This document shows positions 45,187-56,101 of a stretch of 64,000 nt of DNA, one piece after another. How positions within the stretch are numbered: the first letter of the stretch is position 1; every line of letters begins with the position of its first letter. The notes under the pieces were generated by a model. The model did not search any database and had not been told where the DNA came from. It saw only the letters and a program-made list of their open reading frames with translations. Source of the DNA: Selaginella moellendorffii. Its lineage: Eukaryota; Streptophyta; Lycopodiopsida; Selaginellales; Selaginellaceae. The translations under genes were made by a program, and so were the position numbers. The stretch spans positions 936,703-1,000,702 of the forward strand of contig NW_003314268.1 in assembly GCF_000143415.4 (NCBI RefSeq), written 5' to 3'.

Positions 45187-45330
45187 ATGACGGAGCTCGA
45201 GAAATCCATGGCGGACGGGGAACACCGCACATCGGACACCCTGCTCGTGAGAATCGCCGAGCGGCCCCTTGCTGTCGCGCTATCTTCTTCCTCACTGCTG
45301 TCAGAGCATCGGATGACGTGGCAGCTTTGA
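45187..45330 (+). other. Small open frame upstream of polyphenol oxidase
   Basis: An ATG in a good context (TCACCATGA) starts 47 codons (MTELEKSMADGEHRTSD...) and TGA. GC-rich and pyrimidine-rich leader sequence precedes it. It may be the first exon of a lost gene. No domain is recognised. Confidence 0.3.
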
Positions 45331-45498
45331 GGGGTTCCCGTGGATCAAAATGTCCGATCACAATGGACAGCTTTGACCCCTTCCAATGTCAAACAGCCCA
45401 CTACTTCCACGAGAACCATGTGAACTCGTTCGCCCTTTAATCAAAAGGTATCGCTTTCTAACGCGGTGATAGTCGAGATTTGGAATCTCTCATCCAAC

Positions 45499-47279
45499 AT
45501 GGATTCGTTGCCGGGCATGTCTCCCGCGGCACTCTCGCTCGATCGCATCAAGCTCCAGCACCGGAGCCGATGCCCGCCAATGCCAGGAAAGAAGCCAATG
45601 CCGCAAAGTCCTCTAATCCCTCTTTCCCCTCCAAGAAAGGTAGCTCCACCCCGGCCTCGATCATCGATCGCCGCGAGCTCCTGGCGGGAACAATCGCCGG
45701 CGGAGCTTCGCTCGCAGCGTCCCCTAGTGGTCCCGCGCTCGCCGAGCCCGTGGGTTCGCCCACCTTCAAGCGCTGCCAGCCCGCCAACATCGCCAACACC
45801 AACACCTTCGTGATGTGCTGCCCGCCCAAGCCCAAGCGCGACACCATCGCCTTCAAGCCCGACACCGGCCCCATGCGCACCCGCCGCCCCGCCCATCTCG
45901 TGGACGAGGACTACATCCACAAGTACAACACGGCCTACGCCAAGATGCGCGCGCTTCCCTCGGATGATCCCCGGAGCTTCCGGCAGCAGGCAAACGTCCA
46001 CTGCGTCTACTGCAACTACGGCTACCACCAGGAGGGCGATCCAAAGTCAACGCTCCAGATCCACTTCAACTGGCTCTTCCTGCCGTGGCACCGCTGGTAC
46101 CTCTACTACCACGAGAAGATCTTGGGCAGTTTGATCAACGATCCAACCTTTGCGCTGCCGTTTTGGAACTGGGACAACCAGGACGGGGGGAGCTACATCC
46201 CCGAGATGTTTCGGCGCGAGGGCACCCCCATCTTCGACGCCAATCGCAACGAGGCAAACTACGCGCCCGCGCGAGTGGATCTCGGCTACGCGTCCGAAGT
46301 CGACCCCAAGTCCAGGCCCAACAAGCCCGACGATCAGATCCGCCAGGACAACATCTCCATCATGTACAACAACGGAAGCGTTCTTCGGCGCTCCCGTAAG
46401 GTACGTGTGCATGGCCAGAAAAAAGGTGACGGAGCCATGTCTTATGCAGGAAAGGAAACAATAACGGTGGGGATGGATCACTGGAGAAAACCCCACACAC
46501 GGCCGTCCACATCTTTGGTGGCAGCCCAATGGCGAGGACCTGGGCAACTTCTACTCGGCCGGGAAGGATCCACTCTTCTACTCCCACCATGCTAACGTGG
46601 ACAGGATGTGGGACGTGTGGAGGTCCCTGGGAAACCATGACTTCACGGACGCCGACTACCTCAACACCGAGTTCCTCTTCTTCGATGAGAACCAGGACCT
46701 CGTTCGCGTCAAGGTGAAAGATGCCACAAGTACGAGTACGCGTCCATGCCCCAGGACAAGGTCTGGATCGACTACAGGCCACTGCCGCTCGCAAAGACGG
46801 CCTTCGCGCAGCCCGTTGCTTCGTTGGTTCCTGGAGCTACTGCTATGGCGGCCGAGTATCCACTCGTGAGATCCTCGTCCCAGAACGCCGAGCCTGTCAA
46901 GGTTGGAGCGGGCCCGCTGACGGTCACGGTGGCGCAGCCCAAAGGCAGCGCTTCGGACGAGCTCCTGGTCCTGGAAGAGATGGTGATTGGGATGCAGAAT
47001 AACACTAACTTCAACGTGTTCATCAATCTCCCTGAGGCCAACGAGAGCACCACGCTCTCCTGCGCTGAGTACGTCGGCTCTTTCTACAACATCCCCCACT
47101 TCATGCCCGGGATGACCGAGTCGAGCACTCGGACCACCAACGCCAGCTTCTCCATCAAGCCCAACGTCGAGATCTTGGGCTTGAAGGACGCGGACAAGCT
47201 CGTTGTCACTCTGGTGCCGCGCGGGAAGGACAAGGAGAAAGTCTTCACGTTCAAGGGTGCCAGAATACAGTACGCTTGA
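45499..47279 (+). pseudogene. PPO: Polyphenol oxidase (tyrosinase type), several frameshifts
   Basis: A plant polyphenol oxidase (o-diphenol to o-quinone, thylakoid lumen) in two exons with a 49-nt intron at 46401-46449. A Ser/Pro-rich transit region is followed by a twin-arginine segment (DRRELLAGTIAGG...ALA) for lumen import. The CuA site is visible as HCVYCNYGYH, HFNW and PWHRW, with the Cys that normally forms the thioether. CuB is PHTAVH and YSHHANVDRMW. The C-terminal domain runs to IQYA and TGA. Frameshifts occur near 46371 (+1), 46528 (-1) and 46721 (-1). The ATG at 45499 may also be out of frame with the rest (shift near 45575). Unless these are sequencing errors the gene cannot make enzyme. 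Domains are otherwise complete, so the loss is recent. Confidence 0.85.
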
Positions 47280-48600
47280 CTTTTGATGGAGCTGTAACTT
47301 TCGTTCTGTTTAATTTGTTTCTTGTGATTGTAAAAAGAACAGCAGAAAACCAGCTGGCATGGTAAAAGGAAATCGAAATGGTGTTACTTGATGTTGCAAT
47401 TTCCAATGTGAAGATGAAGCTTACGTAGATCCACTATCTAGACCAAAAATGCCACAATGAGAAGTATTCTATCAAACATACGCTGCTGCGAATGAAGACT
47501 CCTTGAGGCTACTGCTCTACGTGGATCTACTTGATCTACAACCTGCAAGGAAAGAACATATGCCACTGTTATCTTTCTTCCTGAATCTCACTTGAGAAGA
47601 AATCTTCATAGGCCGGGCACTGAAGAGATACGAAAGCCCAGAGGTTGAGTCGAGATAATTGATACCTGAAAGATTGTAAAAACCAGGAACTGATCAGGAA
47701 ATCTTTTTCTCTCTTCCTGTAAGTTCCAAGCCTGGTAAAAGTTATAGAAACCGTTCTCTTGACAGGATATTGTCTCCAGAATAGCTTCGATTGAGCTCAA
47801 TATTGAGCTTAGGAAAGGAGCCATACATCTACACGATCTGGATGCCGCAGTGCTAATCACTTCTGGAAGGGCAAATCGCTCCTCCCATGGCAGCGCATCG
47901 GGACAGCATGCCAAGCGAGAGACACATATCTAGAATCTTGGACCAGGCAACTCATCTCAGAAGTCTAAAAGAAAAAGTAAGATGTCCAATCACGAACATA
48001 CAGATTTTCATACAGTGGGTGCGTTGTCTCCCCAGTAAAAGAGCGCGGGAAGGAGCCTGCAAAGAATAAGTTTAAGTGTAAAAAAAAAAAAAAGGAGACA
48101 AAGAAGAAGAAGAAGAAGAAAAGATTGTCTGTGGCGCCCGATGGGGCATACCGTAGCTTTCGCCAGATTTCTAGTCTTGCGTCACTTGCTCACTGATACG
48201 GGAACTCTGGCTCGAGATCAGGTCCCAAGGACAAAGAACAACAAAGACAAAAGAATGAGTTACCGTCCCAAGAAAATCAAGTGCGTCGCATCCCGCCCTC
48301 TGTCAGTGTCAACCTATGGAATCAGTGGAACTTGACGAGATTTGGTAATGATCTACAAACGTTATAGAAAAGGAAAGCTCAAATGAAACAAACTGTTCTA
48401 AGGTCTGTCCTCCTAGCCATGGGAAATGAAGCAGTGGAGGCTTGCTCTCTAAAATCTCTGGAAATGTAACCAAATGAGACAGGACGAAATGTTGCAAGTT
48501 ATGTTTGCGTATAGAATCACATAGTCCAAAATAATTTACTTTGCTTAAGCAAACCAAAAAACATGCATTTAGCTGTTTTTTTGCCAAGAAAAGTAATAAT
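47280..48600. other. Relic region with an unassigned minus-strand frame
   Basis: The minus-strand frame 47914-47606 (102 codons, PWEERFALPEVISTAASRSC ...) looks protein-like but has no recognisable family. A poly-A run and GAA repeats lie at about 48077-48120. Nothing else is supported. Confidence 0.3.
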
Positions 48601-48632
48601 TTTGGTGTGAAAATCCCACAGTGATGCAGAGA

Positions 48633-49143
48633 GCACAAGTAAAGAACATGACACAGAAATCACGACTTGTCAAGCACTCGGACCTCGACAACTTACCTTA
48701 TATCGAAGCGGTCTTCAAAGAAGTGTTGCGACTCCATGCAGTGGGAGCTCTTGGCGTTCCCGACTACAACCCATCCAAGACGACACTGGCCGGCTACGAC
48801 ATCCCCAAACACCGGAGCGTTCTCATCAACTTCTGGGCGATACTGGGACGGACCGGAAGCATTTCGCCCGGAGCGTTTCCTGGGCTATCAAGCGAAATCC
48901 CTGCAAGCGCTCATGATGCCATTCTCTGCCGGGCGGAGAACTTGTTCGGGCGTGCAGATAGCTTCCCGCATGGTTCCTTTTGGGGTTGCAAGCTTGCTCC
49001 GTGCGTTTGATTGGAAGAGTGCGCGCGACATCGATTTGTCTGAGAGGTCGGGAACTATCTCTTCTATGCCCGTGTCGGACTTGGTGGCATTCGCAACAGC
49101 TAGGCTGGAAACGTCTGTCTTTATGGCTGACCATGTAATATAA
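48633..49143 (+). pseudogene. Cytochrome P450 C-terminal fragment, frameshifted
   Basis: Only about the last 165 residues of a P450 of usual length near 500. The first frame gives DLDNLPYIEAVFKEVLRLH with the K-helix ExxR motif. A frameshift near 48840-48850, just after INFWAI, moves the reading to GPEAFRPERF and the heme loop FSAGRRTCSG, whose Cys would ligand the iron. The end is clean (VFMADHVI, stop). The N-terminal three-quarters are absent, with AT-rich unrelated sequence before it. Resembles plant A-type P450s; clan not assignable. Confidence 0.85.
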
Positions 49144-49199
49144 CGTTGTCCCTCAAAATAACTAGGCATACTCGACAATGTTAGTAGCAGGATTTGCCG

Positions 49200-49450
49200 C
49201 CTTTGCCGATGGAAATGTTTAGAGAGATGCCATCACCGGATACTGTCTCTTACCAACCGTGATTGCCGCCTTTGCCACAGTGGGGGAAAGGCATGCGATC
49301 AAAGGACCCGAGATCATTGCGTTCCACCTCTCAGCCTCCAGCGTCGACTCTATGCTTGCGGATCCAAGACGTGAGCAAACACAGCTACACAAAAAACAAG
49401 AAGAACAGCGAGCAACCGTACCTCGAGGCTATCAGGCAACGGTTTCGTCA
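49200..49450 (+). pseudogene. Pentatricopeptide-repeat gene fragment 2
   Basis: A second copy of the fragment at 44230-44470, starting MEMFREMPSPDTVSYQP and then broken. The segment 49249-49321 is the exact reverse complement counterpart of 44285-44357, apart from two substitutions. Confidence 0.6.
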
Positions 49451-49639
49451 GCCATTCCACAGTGCAATGACATCGGCAGAAGTGGAAGAAGAAGAAGACG
49501 GTGGTGGTGGTGTGGCCGTGAGTGCCGGCGCCGCGGGCAGTGGAAGAACTAAGACTCCCGTCCTGCGCTTCTTCTTGGCGTTTAAATCTACTTCCAAAGA
49601 AAGAAGAAAGATCACTTTACCCCAACGGTTTTCGATCAC

Positions 49640-50425
49640 TCTAACACTTCTGACGAGGAATCCAGTGACTTGGAATGCGCTGATAGCCGGCTACAGCCGG
49701 CATGGCGACACCGAGAAGGTGTTCCAGCGGATGCTAGACGAGAGATACCAACAACTAGCGAAATGAATAGAACTTTCTCGTGCTGACTGTGGCCGGGGTT
49801 GCAACACATTCTTGTTCCCCTGCACGCGGAAGCTCGTCACGGTCATGTACTCCCGGTACCGCTCTCGATGTGGATCACGTACCTCGGCGCGCTCGTGGGG
49901 CTGATCGCGTCCAAATTGTCCCCACGGCGTGCACGCAGTTGACCAGGCCACGGTCAGCTTGTCGATGGTTTTTTTTTTGTACATTGCAAGAAGGAAAAAT
50001 CCCGACAAAGAAAGAGTGCAAATTCTAGTCATTGTTTATCAGCGCATTCGCCCTCCACATTCTGGATCCCTAGCGCATTCGCTCGACGCACTCCTCCACA
50101 GGAACCAGAGTCCTCGGCGGGGCAACGCAAAAGCCGCGAATCTTCCTCCTCCTGCTGCTGCTATGGCCGCAGCCAAACAAATCCCTCTTATGGCGAGACG
50201 GATCGCACAGATGCAATCATCCAGAGCCATTGAATTTTGGACGTGCTTGAGAGGATGACGAGGAGGAATGTGGTGTCATTCACGGCCTTGATCCAGGTCT
50301 ACGCGAGAAGAGGCGAGATGGAGAAAGAAAAGAGGCTGTTTGACGTGGTGGCCTGGACGATCATGAGAGATTGTGGAAAATCTGGGACATCGTGTGCCCG
50401 TGAGGAACGCCATCTCTACATATGA
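49640..50425 (+). pseudogene. PPR motif pieces
   Basis: Two isolated PPR motifs: RNPVTWNALIAGYSRHGDTEKVFQRM (described in parts: TWNALIAGYSRHGD then FQRM) at 49650-49740, and MTRRNVVSFTALIQVYARRG at 50250-50315 followed by KRLFDVVAWT. Unrelated GC-rich sequence lies between, so this is a decayed or rearranged PPR gene. Confidence 0.6.
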
Positions 50426-50589
50426 TCCAAAATTTTGTACCAAAGGAAACGATGGCTCTTGGGATGCTACTGTTTCGGAGAGTCTCAATCCTTGGTAACT
50501 TTGACTTAGGGTATTGTTTTCCCGCCTATTTGACTCTTTGATCAATGGTTTTTCTAGCTATCTTATAGTTATTAACTAATGGCAATGTG

Positions 50590-50779
50590 AATGTGAAATA
50601 GATTTAGTAAGGGTTAGGGAATTAAAGGCATTTTGCAAAGCGCAAGCTATGGCAGTGGATGCGTCACAGGTTTGTGGTCTCTCTTCCGACCAAAAAAGGC
50701 GCACAAGGGCGACAACAAGGTCCACCCGGAAGCCATCTGGAAGCTGAAGGTCCATTATCGTGTCTGTGAGGCTGTCTCT
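50590..50779 (+). pseudogene. Short fragment D of the charged-protein gene
   Basis: Carries the family's 5' boundary motif and the first about 45 codons of exon 1. It lacks the 19 bases after ATGGC, which shifts the frame. It stops at GTCTCTCGG, where unrelated sequence starts. Confidence 0.85.
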
Positions 50780-51029
50780 CGGTTTTGTTACTATTAGATC
50801 CTTGGCTGTTCTTGGATCCTATAAAATCTCTCCAAGCATCCGAGGCTTGCGTGAAAGATAGGTTTGCAAGTTTGACGTTGCGATTTCATAGCTCGCATCA
50901 TCCAGGCGCAAGGAAGTTGCCATGCTGATCAAACAAAGTTCTCTCTTCGTTTTTTTCTTTTTTTTCATTAAAAACGCCATGGCGCTTTAGTCTGTCGTTC
51001 ACGATTTAAAGCTTTCGTCCGTGTCAAGT

Positions 51030-51345
51030 CTTTTTCCATACAATGGTAGCCTTATGAACCATAACTTTGGCTTGACAGTCCTCAGTAGGCGTTAACTCGG
51101 TTCTTACAAGAGTGAGTGAGTCTTCTTTCTTTCTGCAGTCAAATGGCTCTATAAACATATGGAACAACTAAAGGTGCGTACATATTAGCTCCTGACTTCT
51201 TGCTCTAACATGATCTTCTCTTTGTAGTGCGATGCCTGCCGAGTGCCTACCACCGCCATCACCAAATCCATTGAGTACGGCCTAGCCATGGAAGCAGTGG
51301 GAGAGGCAGCAGAAGACCAGAAATTTAAGGCATATTAACATGCAA
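51030..51345 (+). pseudogene. Gene X fragment in plus orientation
   Basis: Matches, in reverse, the gene X region of block B (about 8020-7900: CCATACAATGGTA, CAAATGGCT, ATATGGAACAACT, GTGCGTACATATTAGCTCC). It then matches the exon near 60600 (ATCACCAA.TCCATTGAG). Here gene X runs in the same direction as fragment D, not convergent, so a rearrangement separated them. Confidence 0.6.
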
Positions 51346-51686
51346 GTCTTCAAAGGCTGTCGCTTTTCTGTATCTCGCAAAGAAAATGAAATGAAATGAA
51401 ACTAAAAAATCAAAGATCAGTATTCAAGTTCTTCTGCTGCTGCTCTGCTTGATTAAACTGCTATTTGCTTTCTTTGTTTAAGATGCTTGATCCTCGCTGC
51501 TCAAACTTCACTACTTTGATCTGGATCCGGGAGCCCAAGAATACCTTAAGAATATTCTTGCACACCAAGAATATTCTGTTAAGGTTTTAGCGGCAATATC
51601 TTTATTAAATAGGTAACTACAGAAGAAATTATTATTTTAATATTTAATAATTTTTATTTATACTAATTATTTAAGTTAGCATCCTC

Positions 51687-51724
<38 letters not shown>

Positions 51725-53100
51725 CTATAAACTTAAAATGCCCTATGTTATTTTAAATATAATTTATAAATAAAAATTTATACATATTATATTAAACCCG
51801 AATATAATACCAATATCTAATTCATTTTCAATGTCAAAAACACCTAATGTTCAGACATTGCAGAGTGATAAATCTTAAGTTAACATTTTGATCCATCCGA
51901 AAAAGCATATAATATATAAAATACATATGCTTATAATAGATGAAAGATTTACAAAAAAATTGATGTTGAAAAGTATGTGTAATTGCAACTTGAAAATTGG
52001 TTAATTGTGATGTTGTAAACCTTCTCATTTACAATATTAGCTCTATAATTGAGAACTATATACTCATAATTATAATATTTTTACTTAATGTTGACACTCT
52101 TCTCCCATCTTTAATTGTAATGCTTTGTTGCTTTTGCTTCCTTTGACCAAGTATTTGCATTTGTTATTTTTTTATTTTTGGAACTTCTTGAAAAAAGTGC
52201 TAAAGTTGAACTTTTTTGATTAATGATCTCTTCAAATTTAAAACCTACTTCAACTAAAGCCTGAAGCTCTAAATTTGTCAAGTTCACCACTTCTTTAACT
52301 AGCTAATACATTGTATATATTCTGGTTTTTGGATAATCTGTGCTACAGTAAATCATGGGTTTGTCATCCCCAAAACCAAGGGGTTGTAGTGTGTAAAGTT
52401 CCTATAATAATGTATTCACCACATAAGTTTCCTTCAATTCAAGCAAGACACTTGGATTACAAATCCTCCTCCAAGTTGACATGTAACCCACTCAATCTTA
52501 TAAACCTTTTGTTCTTTGACTTTTACTCAAACATGTTAGTGCTTCAAATACATACTACTATGTAAACACTTCTTAAATCCCAAGTGGTGTGACTTTAAGC
52601 CTAGAGTGCTACAACTTCATCCCATGCTTTGGCCCTTCATCCATATAATCTCTATCATATTAAATATTAGTAATTCTTTCATCTCATCCACAATTTGGAT
52701 ATCAAGTGTAAAATCACTCACTTGTCCTCAAAGAATGTTGCCACCCAAGGAGAAAATAACCTAATGAACAACTTTCCAAAAGAAATGGAGCAACTCAAAA
52801 CTCAACTTCTTGAGGGCTTTGAGGGCTTTTTCAAATTTCGTAAAACTAAGCTAGCTATCATCTTTCCTTGAGTTAACCACTCTACATTGTCCTAATAAGC
52901 AAGTAATGGCCTTTAAGATGAGTTCCATCCACCAACAATGGCTGGCAATTGTTTAAAAACAACTAAATGTTCCATAAGATTTTGTTTGGAAGGAAACAAA
53001 TCCTCAAAAGTCTTAGCTTGAATTCATTCCTACAGCTTAATCCCAATTACAATATTAAATTTTGTTTACGCTCACTCTATGATGCAATGGTTTTGTTCAT
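51346..53100. other. AT-rich intergenic region
   Basis: No gene recognised. A TA microsatellite of about 13 units lies at 51690-51718. Confidence 0.5.
51690..51718. repeat. TA microsatellite
   Basis: An uninterrupted TA run in AT-rich sequence. Confidence 0.85.
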
Positions 53101-53104
53101 ATAA

Positions 53105-54439
53105 CTAGAGATCAATAAGCTGCTTTAGATTAAATGGAAACATAATTGTTTTGTTCCCACTTAATATAGCAGAGGCTATTAGACGGTTTGCAGACTCTGT
53201 TGGATGATAAGCATCCCAATAGAAGTATTGGTTTCTCGTAGAACAAACTGATCCTAATGGTAAACAAGCAAATAATCTCAAGGGTGATACTCCACAACAA
53301 GCATCACGGCCATTCACAAATCCTGTCATACAAATTACAATGAGCAAATGATGAATTTGTGTTAAGCTTACCATATTTTGAAGGGTTGTTTGTTGCATCG
53401 TAAAATAGATCATATGTAGTTCCAAACACCATCTTCGCTCCATTCAAGTCTCGATTCATCCCTGAAACCATATCCTTGAGTGCTCTGTCAAAATTCACGG
53501 CCAAAGTGTTGGCTTCTTCATGGCAAGCCTTGCCATTTGCTCCCAAAATATTGCCCTCTCTCTTAAATGGAATGCAACCAAGTGGTCCAAGAGCAAAAAC
53601 CACTATTTTGCGAGCTCCTAGTTGATAGGCTCTCTGTTGAGAATCAAAATTACACCGTGTAAATCACCGTGTTGAATCAAAATCAAATCAAATCAAATGA
53701 GTTATTGAGCAAGAAAAGCAATCACTTACATTCAAGTAGCCTTTGTATGCAGAGATTACTTGATCTTGAAATTCTTGCGGAGATTTGCTCCTGGTGCTGT
53801 TCATGTAATTCAAGTAATCGTTGGATCCAAGAGCAAACAAAAATATTGACCGTGACAAAAGATCAAATGCGGGGTCCTCGCCTCCCACAAGCAAAACGAT
53901 CTCAGACCTAGTGTTGACGAAATTCTGGATCTGCTTCCCAAGCGGCTGGATCTGGTCAAAGATCCAAGGATGGATGGTCAACACGCTTCAAAAGCCCAGA
54001 CTAAATACTTTACATTCTGGAGGAAGTTCACGGAGGAATCATTGAGGATTCGAGCGCCGCCTGATGCGTAGCTTACTCCTTTGAGGATCACACTGCCTTT
54101 TGTGTTGGGATCGTGATAAGCAGGGACTAGAGGAAGCCCAAGTTCTTGAGCTGGTAGAAACAAAACAAACTCAGAAAATGTGTAGATCAATTTGCCTTGC
54201 TTACCAATGAGATCCACGACTGTGAATCCATTGCAAAACCTTCCTGTCGCCTTCCCTCCTGGGAAATCGATTCCATTTGGCCGAAATGCTGCTTGAGCAG
54301 TGGTGACGAGGAACTTGTTGTTTCCGGGATCTGTCAAAGAGTCACCAAAGACGAAGAATGCAGGAGCTTGGGCACGCCCAGATCTAAGAACCAAAAAAAA
54401 ACTCAAAATCGAAGCTGCTAGAGGAAGAAGACGCATCAT
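53105..54439 (-). CDS. GDSL esterase/lipase, secreted
   Basis: Five exons on the minus strand: 54439-54205, 54150-54014, 53951-53730, 53633-53372 and 53322-53105, giving 357 residues. All introns are GT-AG and 49-96 nt long, and the frame is continuous. A signal peptide (MMRLLPLAASILSFFLVL...AQA) is followed by block I FVFGDSLTDPGNN with the nucleophile Ser, SYASGGARIL, block III GSNDY with the oxyanion Asn, and the C-terminal WDAYHPTE with catalytic Asp and His. This is the full plant GDSL set and usual length. It hydrolyses ester bonds of lipids or acyl groups, probably in the cell wall; the substrate cannot be read from sequence. I chose the first of two tandem ATGs (54439). It is one of the few intact genes here and stands alone. 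Confidence 0.93.
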
Positions 54440-54639
54440 CACTCTTCTCTTAGTCAAGGTAAAGTGGCGATCTATTCGTTTCTTATTCTCACACGCAGTC
54501 AGTCAAAGTCCACTTTATGGTCAATTTGGTAGAGCTCGGCAATCCCCCTCACAGTAACACAAAGGAAGAAAATAAAAGCAAGGATGGACCTTATCCAATA
54601 GCTGCCAATCTTGGCTCCTTCCAACACTTCATGGAGGAC

Positions 54640-55225
54640 ACCATCAACTAGAGAGCTTTACCAGATGACAAAGTACGTCAAGCATAGTCTGTCTTATAGT
54701 CTCCGCAGCCTCTCTATGAATCCGAAACCCCCGGCTTCAGCTAGATCACCTTCTCGCCATCTTGCTGCCATCTGACACTGGTTTACTTCGCTCCTCGCTG
54801 AAGCTGTGCCTTATACCGCAGCAGCGCTAATCCACTGGAGCAAACAAAAGAAGAAAACAAGGCTGGGAATAGAAACATGGGTTCTGATTTTTTTGGTTTG
54901 CTTCAATCGCTTTTTGTGTTTGCACAGACAAGAGGTCATCAATTGAGCATTTGGATTAGATACCTTCCAGACCAGTCCAACTTATAGTCTACCAGCCTCC
55001 AGTCATCTTCGAGTTTCCTTGCCGCAATCTCGTCTTGATCCCTTACTAAGCTGCATCCTGGCTGTGATGGTCGCTAGGCTCATCATCTCTTCTTGAGTTT
55101 CACTCAGAGCTACTCAACCGGCCAGGGATGTTGCTTGCAGTGGCATACATTACAACTTGCGTACTCTGATTGAAGATGAAGCTCTCCAGCAAAGAGCAGT
55201 GATTCTTGAGCAGTTCCTTAATACA
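54640..55225 (-). pseudogene. Fragment F of the charged-protein family tail
   Basis: Matches arm A at about 1570-2080 (exon 3 end and coiled-coil tail, minus strand), with deletions. An unrelated 120-bp stretch at about 54840-54955 interrupts it. No open frame. Confidence 0.75.
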
Positions 55226-56040
55226 AAATTATTTAAGTTTGGCATAATAAACTAGAAGCATTTTTTCTATAAGTTTTTTAATTTTGTTTTCGTTTTTATG
55301 GTATTTCTTGGAGGAAGACTCGTTTGATTCCCCAACAGATATGAAATATTGAAGGTGGTGAATGCAATCAATAATATTTTGTGTTTTTTGAACAGTATTT
55401 TGTAAGTTGTTTCCTACAATATTTGGTTAAACGTGTTTCCAGGCTTGCTTTGCTCCAAATCCAGCTACTAGCCCCAAATGAGAAAGTGGTAGAGCTCATC
55501 GCCGAGACAGCACTGATCGAGCACCAAGGATTTCCCGTGGGCACTCTGAATGAAAATGGAGCATCAATTCTCTGGGAGAAAGGAAGTCGAAACAATGGAC
55601 GACCCGAAAGGTTCTCAGGAAAAGCTCTTCACTGAAAAGCTTTTGACTAAAAAAGCTAGCGAAGCGGATGGTTAATCCTTCCTTGCTTCCTTGTTGACAG
55701 GTTTGGTATTGTGCAAGCAGGATCATGCTCCAGGTCCAGTTCTCAACGCGGATCCAGGCCAAAGAAATCATCGCTGGAGCCGCTCTACAACTTTCTCCTT
55801 GGTGGATAAAACGCAAGAGCTCTTCCCAGCCAGCCAAGCGGAGGAGGAGTGAGATCCATGGGGGAGGAGCCCTCGGAGGATGCAAGGATCAAAGCCCTGG
55901 GAGCTGAGGACGTCAACTTTGCTCTTTCGCTGTGATCAAGCGCTGGGAAGCTCTTCGAGGTATCTCTCGCTCGCTCGCTCATTAGAGCAACAACATAAGG
56001 TTTAGTGAAATCAGTAAGATTACGACTAATACATTAATAC
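55226..56040. other. Short unassigned coding-like pieces
   Basis: A plus-strand frame 55381-55635 contains QLLAPNEKVVELIAETALIE then FPVGTLNENGASILWEKGS, followed about 60 bp later by a GC-rich piece near 55730-55860. They look like exon remnants of a gene I cannot name. Confidence 0.3.
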
Positions 56041-56101
56041 ATTAATGTCCATTAATTTAGTAAGGGTTAGGGCATTAGAGGCATTTTGCAAAGCGCAAGC
56101 T

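Noticed and set aside
45441-46028. 195-codon minus-strand frame opposite the polyphenol oxidase
   Set aside because: GC-rich coding sequence often leaves the opposite strand open. The plus strand has clear tyrosinase motifs.
49780-50032. GC-rich frames on both strands near 49.8-50.0 kb
   Set aside because: The composition suggests an exon remnant, but neither strand gives a domain I can name.
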